The translations under genes and the position numbers were made by a program. Shown piece after piece: positions 10,850 to 21,874 of a stretch of DNA of 64,000 nucleotides. The stretch's first letter is position 1; each line of letters begins with the position of its first letter. Below the pieces are notes generated by a model. That model was not told the origin of the DNA. It saw nothing but the letters and a program-made list of their open reading frames with translations, and searched no databases. Origin of the DNA: Malachius bipustulatus (lineage: Eukaryota; Arthropoda; Insecta; Coleoptera; Melyridae); contig OU342630.1 of the NCBI GenBank assembly GCA_910589415.1, positions 13,301,867 to 13,365,866 on the forward strand, in the 5' to 3' direction.

Positions 10850-12963
10850 TTGGATCAACTTTCTTGCTACTCTCAAAACGTACGTAGCCTCAGGGGTAAG
10901 AATGAACAGTTTTATATATCTTCCTGTGACTTCGACTATGATGTAATAGGTATGTCTGAGACATGGCTCGATAGTGATATTGTGGACTCCGAGTTAAAAC
11001 CCAAATTAAGAACTCTTACGGGTCGTATCTGATCAATGTCCAAGATTCCCTTATAGCTGACCCAAAGCGACTCTTCTCATTTATAAACTCTCAGAAGGGC
11101 ATTACAAGAATACCAGGTAAGATGCGGTATAATGGACACGAATTTTCAGACTCACAGAAGATTGTCGATGCATTCTCTTCTTTTTTCAGCTCTACATTTC
11201 TAGCAGCCCCCTCTACTTTACCAAGTAGCGATGATGATGGAGGTGTTAATATGCCTTCGTTAAATATCCAATGCTTTACAGAAAATGATTACTTCGAAGC
11301 ATTAAGAAAGATTAAACCAACTCTAACCTGTGGTCATGATCAAATTCCATGTTTCTTGGTAAAAGGGTGGAGAGGAGTCATAGTGAAACCTCTACTTATT
11401 ATATTTAAAAGTTGCTTAACACGCGGTACCTTCCCCACCCGTTGGAAGTTGACCAGGGTATGTCCAATTTTTAAGAGTGGTGACAAATCTGAAATTTCCA
11501 ATTATCGTCCTATATCATTGTTGTCAATAACTATCGGTCATAATAGCCAAGCTGCTAGAGTTTCGGTCAAACGATCTCTAAAGTGCAGAATGACTTTTCT
11601 TGGTCAGTACTTGGGTGACCAAAATTATAGTGGTAAATAAAAAAGTTCCGTGACCGATCGTGCTCCGGGAGGTACGTTAAAAAGGGGGTCCCGGCTGCTT
11701 CACAGCAGTCGTTAAGTTACGTCAGAGGCCCTTGAGGCTACTTGAAAACTTCTGACACTTGGACTTTACCACAGCCATAAGATATTTATTTTTTTTATTT
11801 TTATTTATTGTTGTCAACTTTTTCAAAGATATTTGAGATCATGCTATACAAGCAAATCTTCAACCATGTGAAGAGCTATATATCCCCATGTCAGAATGGA
11901 TTTGTTGAACGCAGATCTACAGTAACTAATCTGGTACAGCTTACGCTTTCTTGCATATTGGATAGGAGGGGGCCAAGTCGACGTTGTGTACACCGATTTC
12001 TCTAAGGCGTTCGATCGAATTGACCATCATGTGATCATTGCGAAATTGAGTAACTTTGGCTTGTCTAATAATTTAATCTCCTTATTTAGATCTTATATTT
12101 GCACCAGACAGCTCTATGTCTCGTTTAATGGGTTCAAAGTTCCTCAAGGATCAAATCTTGGCCCTCTTTTATTCCTGATGTTTATAAATGACTTACCGAA
12201 TCAAATCAGCAGCCACACCCTGATGTTCGCAGATGATGTAAAAATTTTCCGTCCTATATTCTCTGTACAGGATGCAGTGGCTCTTCAGGCTGATCTTACT
12301 ATCTTGTCTGACTGGTGCATTAAGAATCACTTATCTCTGAACATCAAGAAGTGTAAAATAATGTCATACTTCCGAATCAAATCTCCAATTGTATTTACTT
12401 ACACTGTAGCTGGAAATCAACTGACTCGTTCCAACTCTACCAAGGATTTGGGAGTAACTTTTGATACCGAGTTGACATTTTCTCAACACGTGACAAATGT
12501 ATCATCTTCATCAGTCAAGATGCTGGGATTCATTATTCGCAATACTAGATCGTTTCAGAGTATTCACTGTTTGAAAACTTTATATTTTTCTTTTGTCAGA
12601 TCTAAGTTAGAATATGCAATGATGGTTTGGTTCCCTTTATATAACAATAAGGTTTGTTTATTGGAAGCTGTGAAACGTAGGTTCCTCAAGTTTTTGTGGC
12701 TCAGAAAGTTTCATAGATACCCACATCAGGGCTTCCCGTATGAAATCCTTCTGCGGACGTTTGAGTTTGAGTCACTGGGTGAAAGACACAGAATTTGTTG
12801 CTTAGTATTTTTGTTTAAATTGCTACATGGCTGGATTGATTCCCAATTGCTGCTGGAAAGCATTGATTTATTTGTCAGTCGTCGCAACAGTAGATCTCAG
12901 TTCTCAGTGCCTGTTTCGCCTAAAAAACCCGAATACCAGTGTTCTGTTAAAATCGCCCTTGTA
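10850..12963 (+). pseudogene. Jockey/CR1-like ORF2: EN fragment and reverse transcriptase
   Basis: 10850-11029 encodes an endonuclease N-terminus (SCYSQNVRSLRGK, then 'IGMSETWLDS'). After a stop and a deletion, 11122-11526 gives the RT fingers ('GHDQIPCFLV', 'FPTRWKLTRVCPIFKSGDK', 'NYRPISLLS'). RT resumes after the SINE at 11817 ('FSKIFEIMLYK', 'QNGFVERRSTVTNL'). The palm is at 11986-12963: 'DFSKAFDRIDH', 'PQGSNLGPLLFLMFINDLP', then FADD. A thumb and C-terminal region typical of arthropod LINEs follows ('SKLEYAMMVW'). A frameshift lies near 11985 between the two palm segments. Several breaks make it inactive. Confidence 0.85.
11528..11806 (+). mobile_element. tRNA-like SINE inserted in the LINE RT domain
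   Basis: The 279-bp insert is bounded by the 11-bp duplication ATTGTTGTCAA (11517-11527 and 11807-11817). It splits the RT motif 'NYRPISLLS | TFSKIF'. Near the 5' end TAGCCAAGCTGC (11544-11555) fits a Pol III A box. A degenerate B-box-like GGTCAGTACTT lies about 60 nt later. The central part (CAGCAGTCGTTAAGTTACG then GTCAGAGGCCC, with a CTGACAC motif) looks like the conserved body of an insect SINE that I know only in outline. The tail is T/A-rich. A 5S-like reading of GGTCAGTACTTGGGTGACC is possible. Confidence 0.78.
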
Positions 12964-13315
12964 TAGAACCTGTTCCTATTACAATGCTATAAGCCGCACG
13001 TGCCATGTGTTTTTTCAAACATTTAATTCTTATAAGAAATCTATTGTCGGCCTATTATAGCAGGAAATCTTGATCTAGTTATAGTTTATGTGCCTGGTTC
13101 ATTAATAGGTCTCAACTCAACGGTATAACTTATCAAAAGTTTATGAAAATGTACCTATGCTTCTTTTGTTTGTGTTCTAGGTTTAATATTATTTCGTTTT
13201 GGTTTTTATTTTTTGAGCAATATTGTGTTTTTTGTCCTGTAAATGGATATTATAATCTGTTGGGCAAATAAAGTTATTATTATTATTATTATTATTACTA
13301 ATAAAGTTATTATTA

Positions 13316-14484
13316 TGTACCATGCGTGGTTTTAGTACCCATGTTTTACTGAATGACCTTCTGCAAGCCATCAGTGCCATTTTACTTTTATTAATCGCCT
13401 TCTGCAGGTGAAGATTCCAGGTCAGTTTATTGACGCAATAAACGCAGCCGTTTATTGAAGAAGATGGGTGGGATTAATTGCTCCATCTTGCTTCTTTTGG
13501 TGAAGGTGATCAGTGCCGTTTTGACAGTGCATCCTTTGGTGACGACGGTAACCCTCATTGTCTCGCCAAACAGAGTTGCTTGGACTCTTCTGCCTTCCAA
13601 CATAGCGCTCAGCCACCTAGTTGTATGGTGTCATCGACGCCAAGTCTTCTAACGGTCTTCAAAGAGGCCTTAATTGTGACCTTAATATTAGTTTGCAATA
13701 ACTGTTTTTAGCTTCTTAACCACCCAGCACCCCTATTTTGCTCCTTGGTCCCGAAAAAACTGATGGAACTTGGGATACGTGGATGTAAATATTTACCATA
13801 GTTTATGATATAATATGTTTTAGATCATTAAAAAACTATAGTCACGTCAAAATAGTGACCATCTGGATTTTCTTAAAAAGTGATGTGCTTTGAAAGCCTT
13901 TATACTGTGACGACAACTCCGGCTATCCGGGAAACTGGCCGAGAACGGACGGATTGCTCGGGCGCCAGATTTTTGTAAAGGGTTTACTCCCCAGGGGAAA
14001 CGGTCTCGCTTTCCTTTCCCAACTACCTAGGTTGTCACACAGTTGGTACGTTTATCGTACCCTTGTCCCAGGGTAACTCTGTGGAGAAGACGGATAGTGC
14101 CAGGGGTCAGATGAGGTTGTCACCAAAGCAGACACGGAGGAGCGGTCTTTAGGCGCTCCCCGCGTTTTCGATGGCACTCCCGTGGAGTCAAGTTGTTAGG
14201 CGAGTGGCTCGTGGTTCCAGGTTATCGTCGGTTGTGGTAAAAAAGGAGATTCATGGGCTAGATTATGAACAAGTTTATTCTCACCAAAAATACCTTCTTA
14301 CAAATGAAAAGAAATTAAAAAGGTCAACTTAGACGACTGAACAATTACAAGAACTCCTAGCTTTAGGGGTCGACTGATTACGGGTTGCGAAGCAAAGCGT
14401 CAGGAGGCGAGTTGCGGTCGTCGGAGGCGGTTTAAACCCCGGTCAAATAAAAGTTAACTCCTGGTAATTAAACGTGGTGATATT
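13316..14484. other. Unidentified stretch, GC-richer part 13900-14250
   Basis: No protein is recognisable. Open frames at 13455-13711 overlap in two frames without conserved motifs. 13912-14260 is GC-richer than its surroundings and begins TGTGACGACAACTCC. It could be part of an LTR or untranslated leader, but no second copy exists in the window. I see no further signals. Confidence 0.35.
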
Positions 14485-15218
14485 AGCTTCGTTCGCGGAT
14501 ACAGTTCTGAACCGGTTCAGAACTCTTGCGTATGCGCAGTGTGAAAAGCGGCGTTCGCGGTGCATAAATTCTGAATTTTTAGTAACAATTCTGCGTTCGC
14601 GGTACTCATCGAACCGGTTCATTATCGGTTCAGAACCGATTCTAGCATTCTGGGATTTTGCAGGAACTCTAACTAGTAGTTCGGTTCCGCTGCACATGCG
14701 TAATTCTGCTCTGATGTCGATGATTTGTATAATAAAATACGTAGATATTATTTAAAGTATTTACCTCCTTCAGATTCGCACTTTTTTATTCCAATATAAT
14801 TATTTATTGACGTATAATATAATAAAAAAAAAATTGATTAACAATTTACCGTATCGTATAACAGTAAAACAAAACAATCGCAAAGGTTTGTGTGGTTAGG
14901 TACAGCTACATAAAAGATATTTTCAAACGATACAGATAAACTATACTGTGACAAAGACCCAAAGCGTTTACTCTCTATATAGGTTAAATTTTGAATTAAT
15001 TGTTGACCATGAAATAAGAACTTTTAGTTCCTAAGTCCTTACTCTGCGGGTTAGACGGAATCATCTGACAGTTCGCAGTTCTCATCCGGTCCCTGCTTCG
15101 TTCGCGGTGAAATAAAATCCTGAACCAGTTCGCACTCAGGCATGCGCTCTACGACAATCCGGGATATAGTTCTGAACTGATTCCGAATCGGTTCTGAATT
15201 GTATCCGCGAACGAAGCT
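14485..15218. mobile_element. Non-autonomous TIR element
   Basis: AGCTTCGTTCGCGGATACA at 14485 is matched inverted at the 3' end (TGTATCCGCGAACGAAGCT, ending 15218). The flanking ATT on both sides (14482-14484, 15219-15221) may be a 3-bp duplication. Inside, GTTCGCGGT and the palindrome GAACCGGTTC recur. Without a transposase, and with short TIRs and an AT-rich middle, it is a MITE. The superfamily is uncertain; a 3-bp target fits PIF/Harbinger weakly. Confidence 0.7.
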
Positions 15219-15303
15219 ATTTACAGCGGGTGCGAACGTGAAAATCGGGTCGGCGCGGTGAAGCCGCTGTGTGTCGTGTCTTACTGGAGGGGCCGGGATT
15301 CAG

Positions 15304-15545
15304 CGTGCTGTTAATTGGTACGAGTACCAGGCCTCGCCGCCACCGCGAGATTACTCCCTGCGTCGCCGGGGCTGACAATCTCACGACAAAGACGGGACCT
15401 TCGTTACTCCAGCGGAAGACTCGTGTCGATGGGCTGTTGACTAGCACCAGACCGCGCTACCGCCGCGAGATTACCTCCTGCGTCGCCGGGGCTGGCAATC
15501 TCGTGACAACAACGGAGCCTTTGTTGCTACAGCGGGGTCCAGGAA
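15304..15545 (+). repeat. Two-copy tandem repeat, about 120 bp unit
   Basis: The block 15304-15429 (with ACCGCGAGATTACTCCCTGC and CGTCGCCGGGGCTG) is followed by a diverged copy at 15432-15545. It is GC-rich. Long frames on both strands here reflect base composition. The function is unknown. Confidence 0.7.
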
Positions 15546-15664
15546 TGAACGGAGAGGAATGACTGATGAAGGGTGTTCGGGGATGATCGTCACACAACCA
15601 AATACAGTGGAACAATTACGGCTGGTATCAATTACCACCTACCTTAACACGGAAGCGCAGGGTG

Positions 15665-16913
15665 CAGTGACGGCTCGTGCTTCAAAAAATTGGGTCGGCC
15701 AGCCAATGGTGGAAATAAAATGTACGACGTTATGTTAGGGGGGGGGGGGGTCCGGGGACAAGGCCCCCGCGGAAAATGCAAATAAGGCGATTTTTTTACG
15801 GTTCAAGATCACGCGAATTCCCTTAAGTTCAAAATGTACTTATATGTAAAAATAGGAAAAATCGTCGAATAGGAAAAATAGATGACGAAGAACGTAATAA
15901 AATAAAAATGTGCTTTTGCTTGAGTCACTGAATGAATGCAATATTATTATATGCATGCATTGACACCATATGGATGGATAACACGCGCGGTACGGCTAGC
16001 CGACCCTGGCCCTGCATGGCTACTAACTGGCGCTGGCTGGTAGGTATAAGGATAAAGAAGTACAGGCATTGAAGATTTCATTATTGTTTTCCGTTCTAGG
16101 AATTTATATCTATTGAATCCCTTCCGTAAAACGGTATTTTTAGTTTATTTTTTATTCAAAAAATATTAATGAAAGTGTAGTAGGTGCGCAGTTGACTTGA
16201 CAATATCGGTAGTTTGCGAATTCTAATACTTAGTTATTTTTTTTTAATTGCATAAAATAGGTAAACAAACTCGCACACTGAGATTAAATAAATTAATTAA
16301 TAAATTAATCTTAAATAATTAATTAATAAATAATAAGTCTACTAAATTAATTAAATAAATCTCTAAAAAGCAATTTGGCAAGCAAGAAACACATTTTTTG
16401 TTTCTGTTACTACAAGTTGCATTTTCATAAAAAAATATTAATAAAAATGCGTTCGACACCATCCCAATAATGCAGCGAGGATCACCCAAGAGAAGAGCGC
16501 CTGATAGATAGAGACCCAAGTACGGCCAGGAGGCTCTCGGCCGTGCCTGTGTGGAATACGCTACGCCGGCCGTGCACTGTAACTCTGCGGTTTGGAAGCG
16601 ACACAGTTTGTGTGCCGTATGTCGTCGATTAACCAGCACTCTCGCGCCCAGCATCGGCCAGCCGACCTTACCATTTATTTTCAACTTATGGATCACTCGC
16701 GCTATTCACTATAATAGCTCTACTGCTCTACACTACACTTTTGCTTTTTGCTTAGATTTTTAGGCAAGAAAAAACATTAAAGGGTATTATTAAAAGCTCT
16801 CAGAAATTAAAATCAAGTTTATTTTATTATTTTCTAAAAAATAATGTTATTTTACTGGTGCAGTGGTTTGGGTCGGCCGGGCCGACCTTGCCGTCCCTGA
16901 CGAGCCGTCACTG
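15665..16913. mobile_element. Non-autonomous hAT-like element with 8-bp target duplication
   Basis: CAGTGACGGCTCGT at 15665 and its inverse ACGAGCCGTCACTG ending at 16913 are the terminal repeats. A second inverted block, GGGTCGGCC, lies just inside. GCAGGGTG stands immediately outside on both sides (15657-15664, 16914-16921), a perfect 8-bp duplication as expected for hAT transposition. The 1,249-bp interior has no transposase. It carries a G run near 15738-15750 and AT-rich spacers. Confidence 0.85.
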
Positions 16914-16921
16914 GCAGGGTG

Positions 16922-17582
16922 GTCGGCTCGGATCTCGGACTAACTTGAATCGGAACTTTGGCACAACTGTCTAACTGTTATCGGCACTAGTTCTGGAATC
17001 TCTGCTCTTATATTCGGTTTAACAACACCGGAACAGACGTCTTACACACTACTACACCCTAAGAACGCCCGTTCGGAAGGGATTTTTAAACCAAAATGTC
17101 ATTTTATATGATTTCCGTATCGCCTGTGTTCACTAATTACCGTTTTTCCGATGGGACGCGGAGCATAAAAAAGGTTCATTTAGTTTTTACCCACGGTGAT
17201 ATCGCTGGTATCAGCGGTGTGGCTTCCGAATTTGTAGTCAACTGCCTCGATTCAGCTCGCTTAAAACTTGGTCTGTTCATAAAAAACCGATAAATGATTT
17301 GAGAAATTAATAATTATAATGATTTTATTATTGATGAAATGCATAAATCGATCCTGATGATTTTTAGAATAAACGAAAACTATTATTGGAGACAGCTGAC
17401 TAACAAAAATGAAGTCGAAAATCCATGACTTCATTATGTGACGGACCAAATAGGTCCCTCTAGAAATGTGCGAGACGCAAAATGTGTCTCGCTCCTGCAG
17501 CTCAGGAAGAATTTCGTCTCAATTACAATACCTAATATGAAAAATATAGAAAATTTTGAAACTTAAAACATGTATACAGGAA
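16922..17582. other. Unidentified stretch
   Basis: It holds a 65-codon frame (17096-17293) with no recognisable motif, and AT-rich DNA. Nothing else can be supported. Confidence 0.4.
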
Positions 17583-17672
17583 TTGATGATTAATAAAACA
17601 TAGTATTTTATTAATCATAAATCATCAGAATGCAGAGATTCTACAAAGTTAGGGGTTGAAAACATAAATTTT
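17583..17672 (-). mobile_element. Short hairpin element, copy C
   Basis: A palindrome (GATGATTAATAAAACATA and its inverse, 17583-17627) is followed by the conserved module ATGCAGAGATTCTACAAAG and GGGGTTGAAAACATAAA. On the minus strand this is the same order as copies A and B. The boundaries are less certain because no target duplication was found. Confidence 0.55.
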
Positions 17673-17972
17673 ATGTTTTAAAAAAGTAGGATTTTTTTTC
17701 AGTATATTATACGATAAAAAATTTCGGTGAGCATAATATTTTGAAAATATTGGAAATGCATACCTACTTCTATAATTGAGCCAATTATTAAAAATACGTC
17801 GGTAGATAAAAAGAATTATTACTTTACCTTGGAAATAATATCTGTCATTATTGACTCGTGGTATTATTTGGTATTGGTACTATTATTTTTCTTCCTAGTA
17901 ACTTATAATTCATTTATTCATTTTTAACGCCATAATGATCCACCCAGTCATATCCTCCTATCGTGTCCGTTC

Positions 17973-17980
17973 TATATAAG
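17973..17980 (+). promoter_or_regulatory. TATA box of the small secreted-protein gene
   Basis: TATATAAG lies 92 nt upstream of the ATG at 18072. A start about 30 nt downstream would give a short leader of about 70 nt with no upstream ATG seen before the coding start. Confidence 0.5.
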
Positions 17981-18071
17981 GAGAAAAAAGCATAACGGAC
18001 AAAATATAATCAAGCAATAACCACCACAAGAACATCAAGTAGTAGAAGCACTAGAAGACGTTAACTTCACG

Positions 18072-18757
18072 ATGAAGATGTTAATAGCGATAATATTACT
18101 GATTTTTTTAATTAAGGATGAAATAGATATGGCGGCAATCGAAAATGCAGGGATCGAGTCACGTACCTTCAATGATGTTATTGGTAAGTCGCAAGCTACA
18201 TCCTATGGTAAAATTTCGAACAAGCATTTCTTATCTACTTACTCAAAATTAAATTAAGCAAGCAAGTATTCAAATTTTGAACAATTAAATTGATTTTATA
18301 ATTACAACATACGTACCCTTTAAACTTCTATCACATTGTGTCCAACTAAATTTCTTTAATATTCTCATAGGTTTGATTTTTTAACTTCAATAATGAAATG
18401 ATTTTCTCAATTTTAGATGATAAGAATGGTTACGAGTATTCTGTCTCGAATGAGGAGTTATTAAGAAGAACGCTGAGAGGAACACTTGAGTATAGACAAG
18501 ATTTAAGTTTGCCTTGCTGCCCAGATATATCGATGTGTTTCAGTAGCCAAACATGTAGATGTTTGAATTGTCCTGCGTTTCCAAAACAGCCAGCAAATCA
18601 ATCATCTTTTATCGACGCCGTTACAAGTATGAAACAAATTAAGAATATTTTAGAACTTCCCTTGGAAAGCTTACCAAGCGCGGCAGAAATTGCAATACCT
18701 ACAGTCACGTTCGCAAAAAAATTTGTGGACGTTTTAACAGCTCCGTTTGGTCGTTAA
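18072..18757 (+). CDS. Two-exon gene for a small secreted cysteine-rich protein (unknown family)
   Basis: Exon 1 is 18072-18183. The intron (18184-18416, 233 nt) starts GTAAGT and ends TTTTAG. Exon 2 is 18417-18757. The phase-1 junction joins the frames without change, giving 150 residues. Residues 1-15 are a hydrophobic signal-peptide-like stretch (MKMLIAIILLIFLI). A polar region follows, then a compact cluster of six cysteines (C71, C72, C78, C84, C86, C89; CC-x5-C-x5-C-x-C-x2-C). An amphipathic C-terminal half has no further cysteine. A TATA box lies upstream and AATAAA at 18936-18941. I recognise no family. An extracellular or salivary role is inference only. A short hairpin element sits 13 nt after the stop and another about 400 nt upstream of the ATG. 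Confidence 0.68.
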
Positions 18758-18770
18758 TGAAGAGGAGTTT

Positions 18771-18890
18771 ATGTTTTCAACCCCTAATACTTTGTAGAAT
18801 CTCTGCATACTGATTGATGGTAAATATTGATGGATATCCATCAATATATACAGTAGAATTTTTTAAAACATTAGTGTTTTATTTACCATC
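18771..18890 (+). mobile_element. Short hairpin element, copy B, with 12-bp duplication
   Basis: GAAGAGGAGTTT at 18759-18770 and 18891-18902 exactly bounds 120 bp. The insert starts ATGTTTTCAACCCC, continues with the conserved CTTTGTAGAATCTCTGCAT module, then a hairpin whose closing arm ends TTTATTTACCATC. It lies in the likely 3' UTR of the secreted-protein gene. It is a clean second example of the 5.8-kb element. Confidence 0.72.
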
Positions 18891-19105
18891 GAAGAGGAGT
18901 TTGTTAGTATTTTTCTTCCGGTACATTAAATGGCTAATAAATATATTTCCATGTTTATTTTTATTTTCTACTTCTATACCTATAGTATTTTTTTACAGTG
19001 TAATGAAATATAATCATTGTGTGAGCGTGTAATTAAGATACAAAATTTTTTTTTAGATCGCAATTTCTGAACAGCATGCAGACTCAATGATGCACGTAAA
19101 CTAAT

Positions 19106-19485
19106 TGTTATGTTCCAATTATCCTTTTGAGTGCCGTTCCCACACCCGCCTGTGTGTCCGTGACAGGCCGATAATCGCCCCCCTTCACCCTCTGAGAAGA
19201 ACCAACAGGTGAGATTTCGCATTCAAACCTTCGCACGATTCGCATTGGTACGCTCTCTTCGGGCAGTTCAAGACACGAACTGCCAATCGCGCGAAGAAAG
19301 GGTTGCTGTTAACTACATATATATCCACGACACGCGTCATACATCATAGTACAATAATTATTGTAAGTACCAGTTTCTTATTATTTCTTCAATTTTAACA
19401 AAAGTTAAAAATACTTTTGTACCCTACCGCCTGCGTCTCAAGCAAGTAGGTAATTTTTAATTGCGCTTGTTTGGGAACTTAAACA
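19106..19485 (+). repeat. BEL/Pao 5' LTR (only copy)
   Basis: The ends TGTTATGTTCC and GGGAACTTAAACA are imperfect inverted repeats in TG...CA style. A primer site follows directly. About 380 bp. It would contain promoter and polyadenylation signals. No second LTR is visible, so boundaries rest on the terminal inverted repeat and the primer site. Confidence 0.65.
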
Positions 19486-19486
19486 T

Positions 19487-19504
19487 TGGTCCTTCGAGCC
19501 GGAT
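19487..19504 (+). promoter_or_regulatory. Primer binding site, complementary to tRNA-Tyr
   Basis: TGGTCCTTCGAGCCGGAT directly follows the LTR. It is complementary to the 3' end of eukaryotic tRNA-Tyr (acceptor strand CCTTCGA plus CCA). This placement is where minus-strand cDNA synthesis would start, and it is common in BEL elements. Confidence 0.7.
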
Positions 19505-19780
19505 CTTAGTTACTAATTGAAATTAGATCAATTAATCACATTTCATTAAATCATTCGCATTTCACTTTGTCAAAATTTCATTGCAATAAGTTAATTTGCA
19601 TTCATTATTTACTTTCCGTACTTGTTATTCGCAAAAATAAACTAGATACAGTTTTTCATTGTTTGAAGTAATAAGTTAAATAACTTCGTCGCGAACTTAC
19701 AGAAATTTGTTAATTTATTATAAATTGTTCATTGATCATTGTAATTTTGCTTAGAATATTGCATTCTAAAGAAATATATA

Positions 19781-21336
19781 CAGGGTGAGTTTTTTTCAAT
19801 GTTTAGTACAGGGATCTCGTAAACTACTGCAGTTAGAGGAACGGTTAAATGGTGAAAGAAGTGCAGTTTTATGAGCTTAATTCGAAACAGCTTTTGTTTT
19901 TTTGAAAATCTCCATGGCTTCCTAGATATTTAACATAAAGTAAATTCCGCGGATTTCTTTACACCGAGATAGCAGTCTTATTATTGGTATTAGAGAAAAA
20001 TCGTAAAGGAAAACTTTTTAGACGATTTCATAGACAATAAAACGGCGTTACAATTTTTTTTATTTGTTGTGTCATTTTCGAGCTATGACGTAAACTTGTG
20101 TTTTTTAAAATGTAAGTCATAGTTGGCTATGACATCATTCGATATGTTTTTTTTTTTCTAAATACAACGATATAAAACTCGATATCGTTTTTTCGGGAAA
20201 TAAAAAAGTTAGGACGGTTTATAATTTTATTTCCTCAACTTAACTTAGGCGGCCATGTAAGCATAACTGATAGACCTCAGTTGAATTGCAAATTATACAT
20301 AGAAAATTTTGCAGAATAATTTGTAATCCTCTATGCAAACAATAATTAACTACAAATTTTCTAATAGCCATCTAGTAACTCTAGAAAATATTATGAAACA
20401 TTTGAATATAAAAGGTTAACGACGATTAAAATATCTGCGAAAATATTGTTCCACAGCCCTGACAGCATTCTTTTGACACTGAATTGCATTCTATCATATC
20501 ACGCTTCTCTTAGTTAGAAAACTCCATACTAGTAATTCACCTTGCAGGTTATACGATTTAAGAACTTCTGCAAAACCTGACTTCATGCTTAAAGTTCAAT
20601 GGAAATTATAAGCCTCTAAGTAACTAACTGTCAAATTTTATAGTTTCACTGTTTCTGTTACTGTTGCTAAGCAACCGTCACATTTTGATATGAATATTTA
20701 GTCTAAAGTTCTACAGCATAGGTAGGTATTGTTACAAGATTTTTGAAAGATTAGAATTAAATTTAATATTTTTTTTAAAGTTCTCGAAAAACTAGTTATC
20801 CCGTTGAACTATTAATTCATATAAGATTTTCAATTCAAAATTAACTATTAAATTCAGCGCCTATGTATACCACGTATTTGAGGAAATAAAATTAAAAACC
20901 GTCCTAACTTTTTTATTTCCCGAAAAAACGATATCGAGTTTTATATCGTTGTATTTACAAAAAAAAAAGACATATCGAATGATGTCATAGCCAACTATGA
21001 CTTACATTTAAAAAAACACAAGTTTACGTCATAGCTCGAAAATGACACAATAAATAAAAAAAATTGTAACGCCGTTTTATTGTCTATGAAATCGTCTAAA
21101 AGGTTTTCCTTTACGATTTTTCTCTAATCCCAATATTAAGACTGCTATCTCGGTGTAAAGAAATCCGCGGAATTTACTTTATGTTAAATATCTAGGAAGC
21201 CATGGAGATTTTCAAAAAAACAAAAGCTGTTTCGAATTAAGCTCATAAAACTGCACTTCTTTCCCCATTTAACCGTTCCTCTAACTGCAGTAGTTTACGA
21301 GATCCCTGTACTAAACATTGAAAAAAACTCACCCTG
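19781..21336. mobile_element. Large palindromic MITE inside the BEL leader
   Basis: CAGGGTGAGTTTTTTTCAAT at 19781 pairs with its inverse ending at 21336, with TATA on both outer sides (TA target). The arms extend about 450 bases (for example 20150-20240 against 20880-20970). The centre (about 20240-20880) is AT-rich and non-coding. It separates the BEL primer region from its protease. Confidence 0.82.
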
Positions 21337-21651
21337 TATAATTACCGCATGTAATAACTATTCGATCAATATTAATTGGTACTGATTACTTAAATAATAT
21401 AATTGTTTTTGGTAAATATTTTGTACTAATTCCTTGTTTGTTGTTTGTTGTTTGTAAAGTGTAGTCTGTCAAAAGTAATAAAAAACTGTTTTCTTCTCAC
21501 ACCCCTTCGCTTTCTCGCTACCGGGCTGTGTTTGCAGGTGCAGCTATTAAATTTCTACCATTTCCAGTCTCCGGAAATAATATCCACATACCTACGCCGA
21601 GGTACAACTTTTTGGAAATTATTGATTATATAGGTCCGTGATAGGTGGGGA

Positions 21652-21874
21652 AATTACCAATCTGTCCGAGCCCTCTGTGATTCAGGCAGTCAAACTAGCT
21701 TCATGACAGAACGATGTCGTAAGCGTCTCGCTCTTGAACTCATTTCATCTTCATCGTCCATAACTGGAGTGGCTCATTCCGCTATATCCTCTGCGCACGG
21801 ATATGTAAATTGTTCAATCCGTCCGGACGGATCTTCTACCAATTTGGGTGTCGCTGTCATGGTGTTACCCTCTA
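21652..21874 (+). pseudogene. BEL/Pao aspartic protease fragment
   Basis: The frame (ATG at 21703) contains 'VRALCDSGSQTSFMTERC' with the DSG active-site motif, followed by 'LALELI' and 'VNCSIRPDGS', as in BEL/Pao proteases that lie between gag and RT. It is cut at 21873-21874 by a palindromic MITE and resumes in the same frame at 22743. Confidence 0.75.

Larger units (their letters stand above)
10789..13315 (+). mobile_element. Jockey/CR1-like LINE, internally deleted and SINE-interrupted
   Basis: It runs from the last codons of an ORF1 (about 10789-10830) through ORF2 fragments to a 3' end with AATAAA (13267-13272) and a (TTA)n tail. The endonuclease is cut to its N-terminus and joins sequence just upstream of RT, so most of EN is deleted. 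A SINE at 11528-11806 splits RT. No RNase H is visible, as in Jockey/CR1 types. Confidence 0.82.

Noticed and set aside
15269..15562. ORFs on both strands over the GC-rich tandem repeat
   Set aside because: Open in several frames because stops are rare in GC-rich DNA. The repeat units show indels not in multiples of three.
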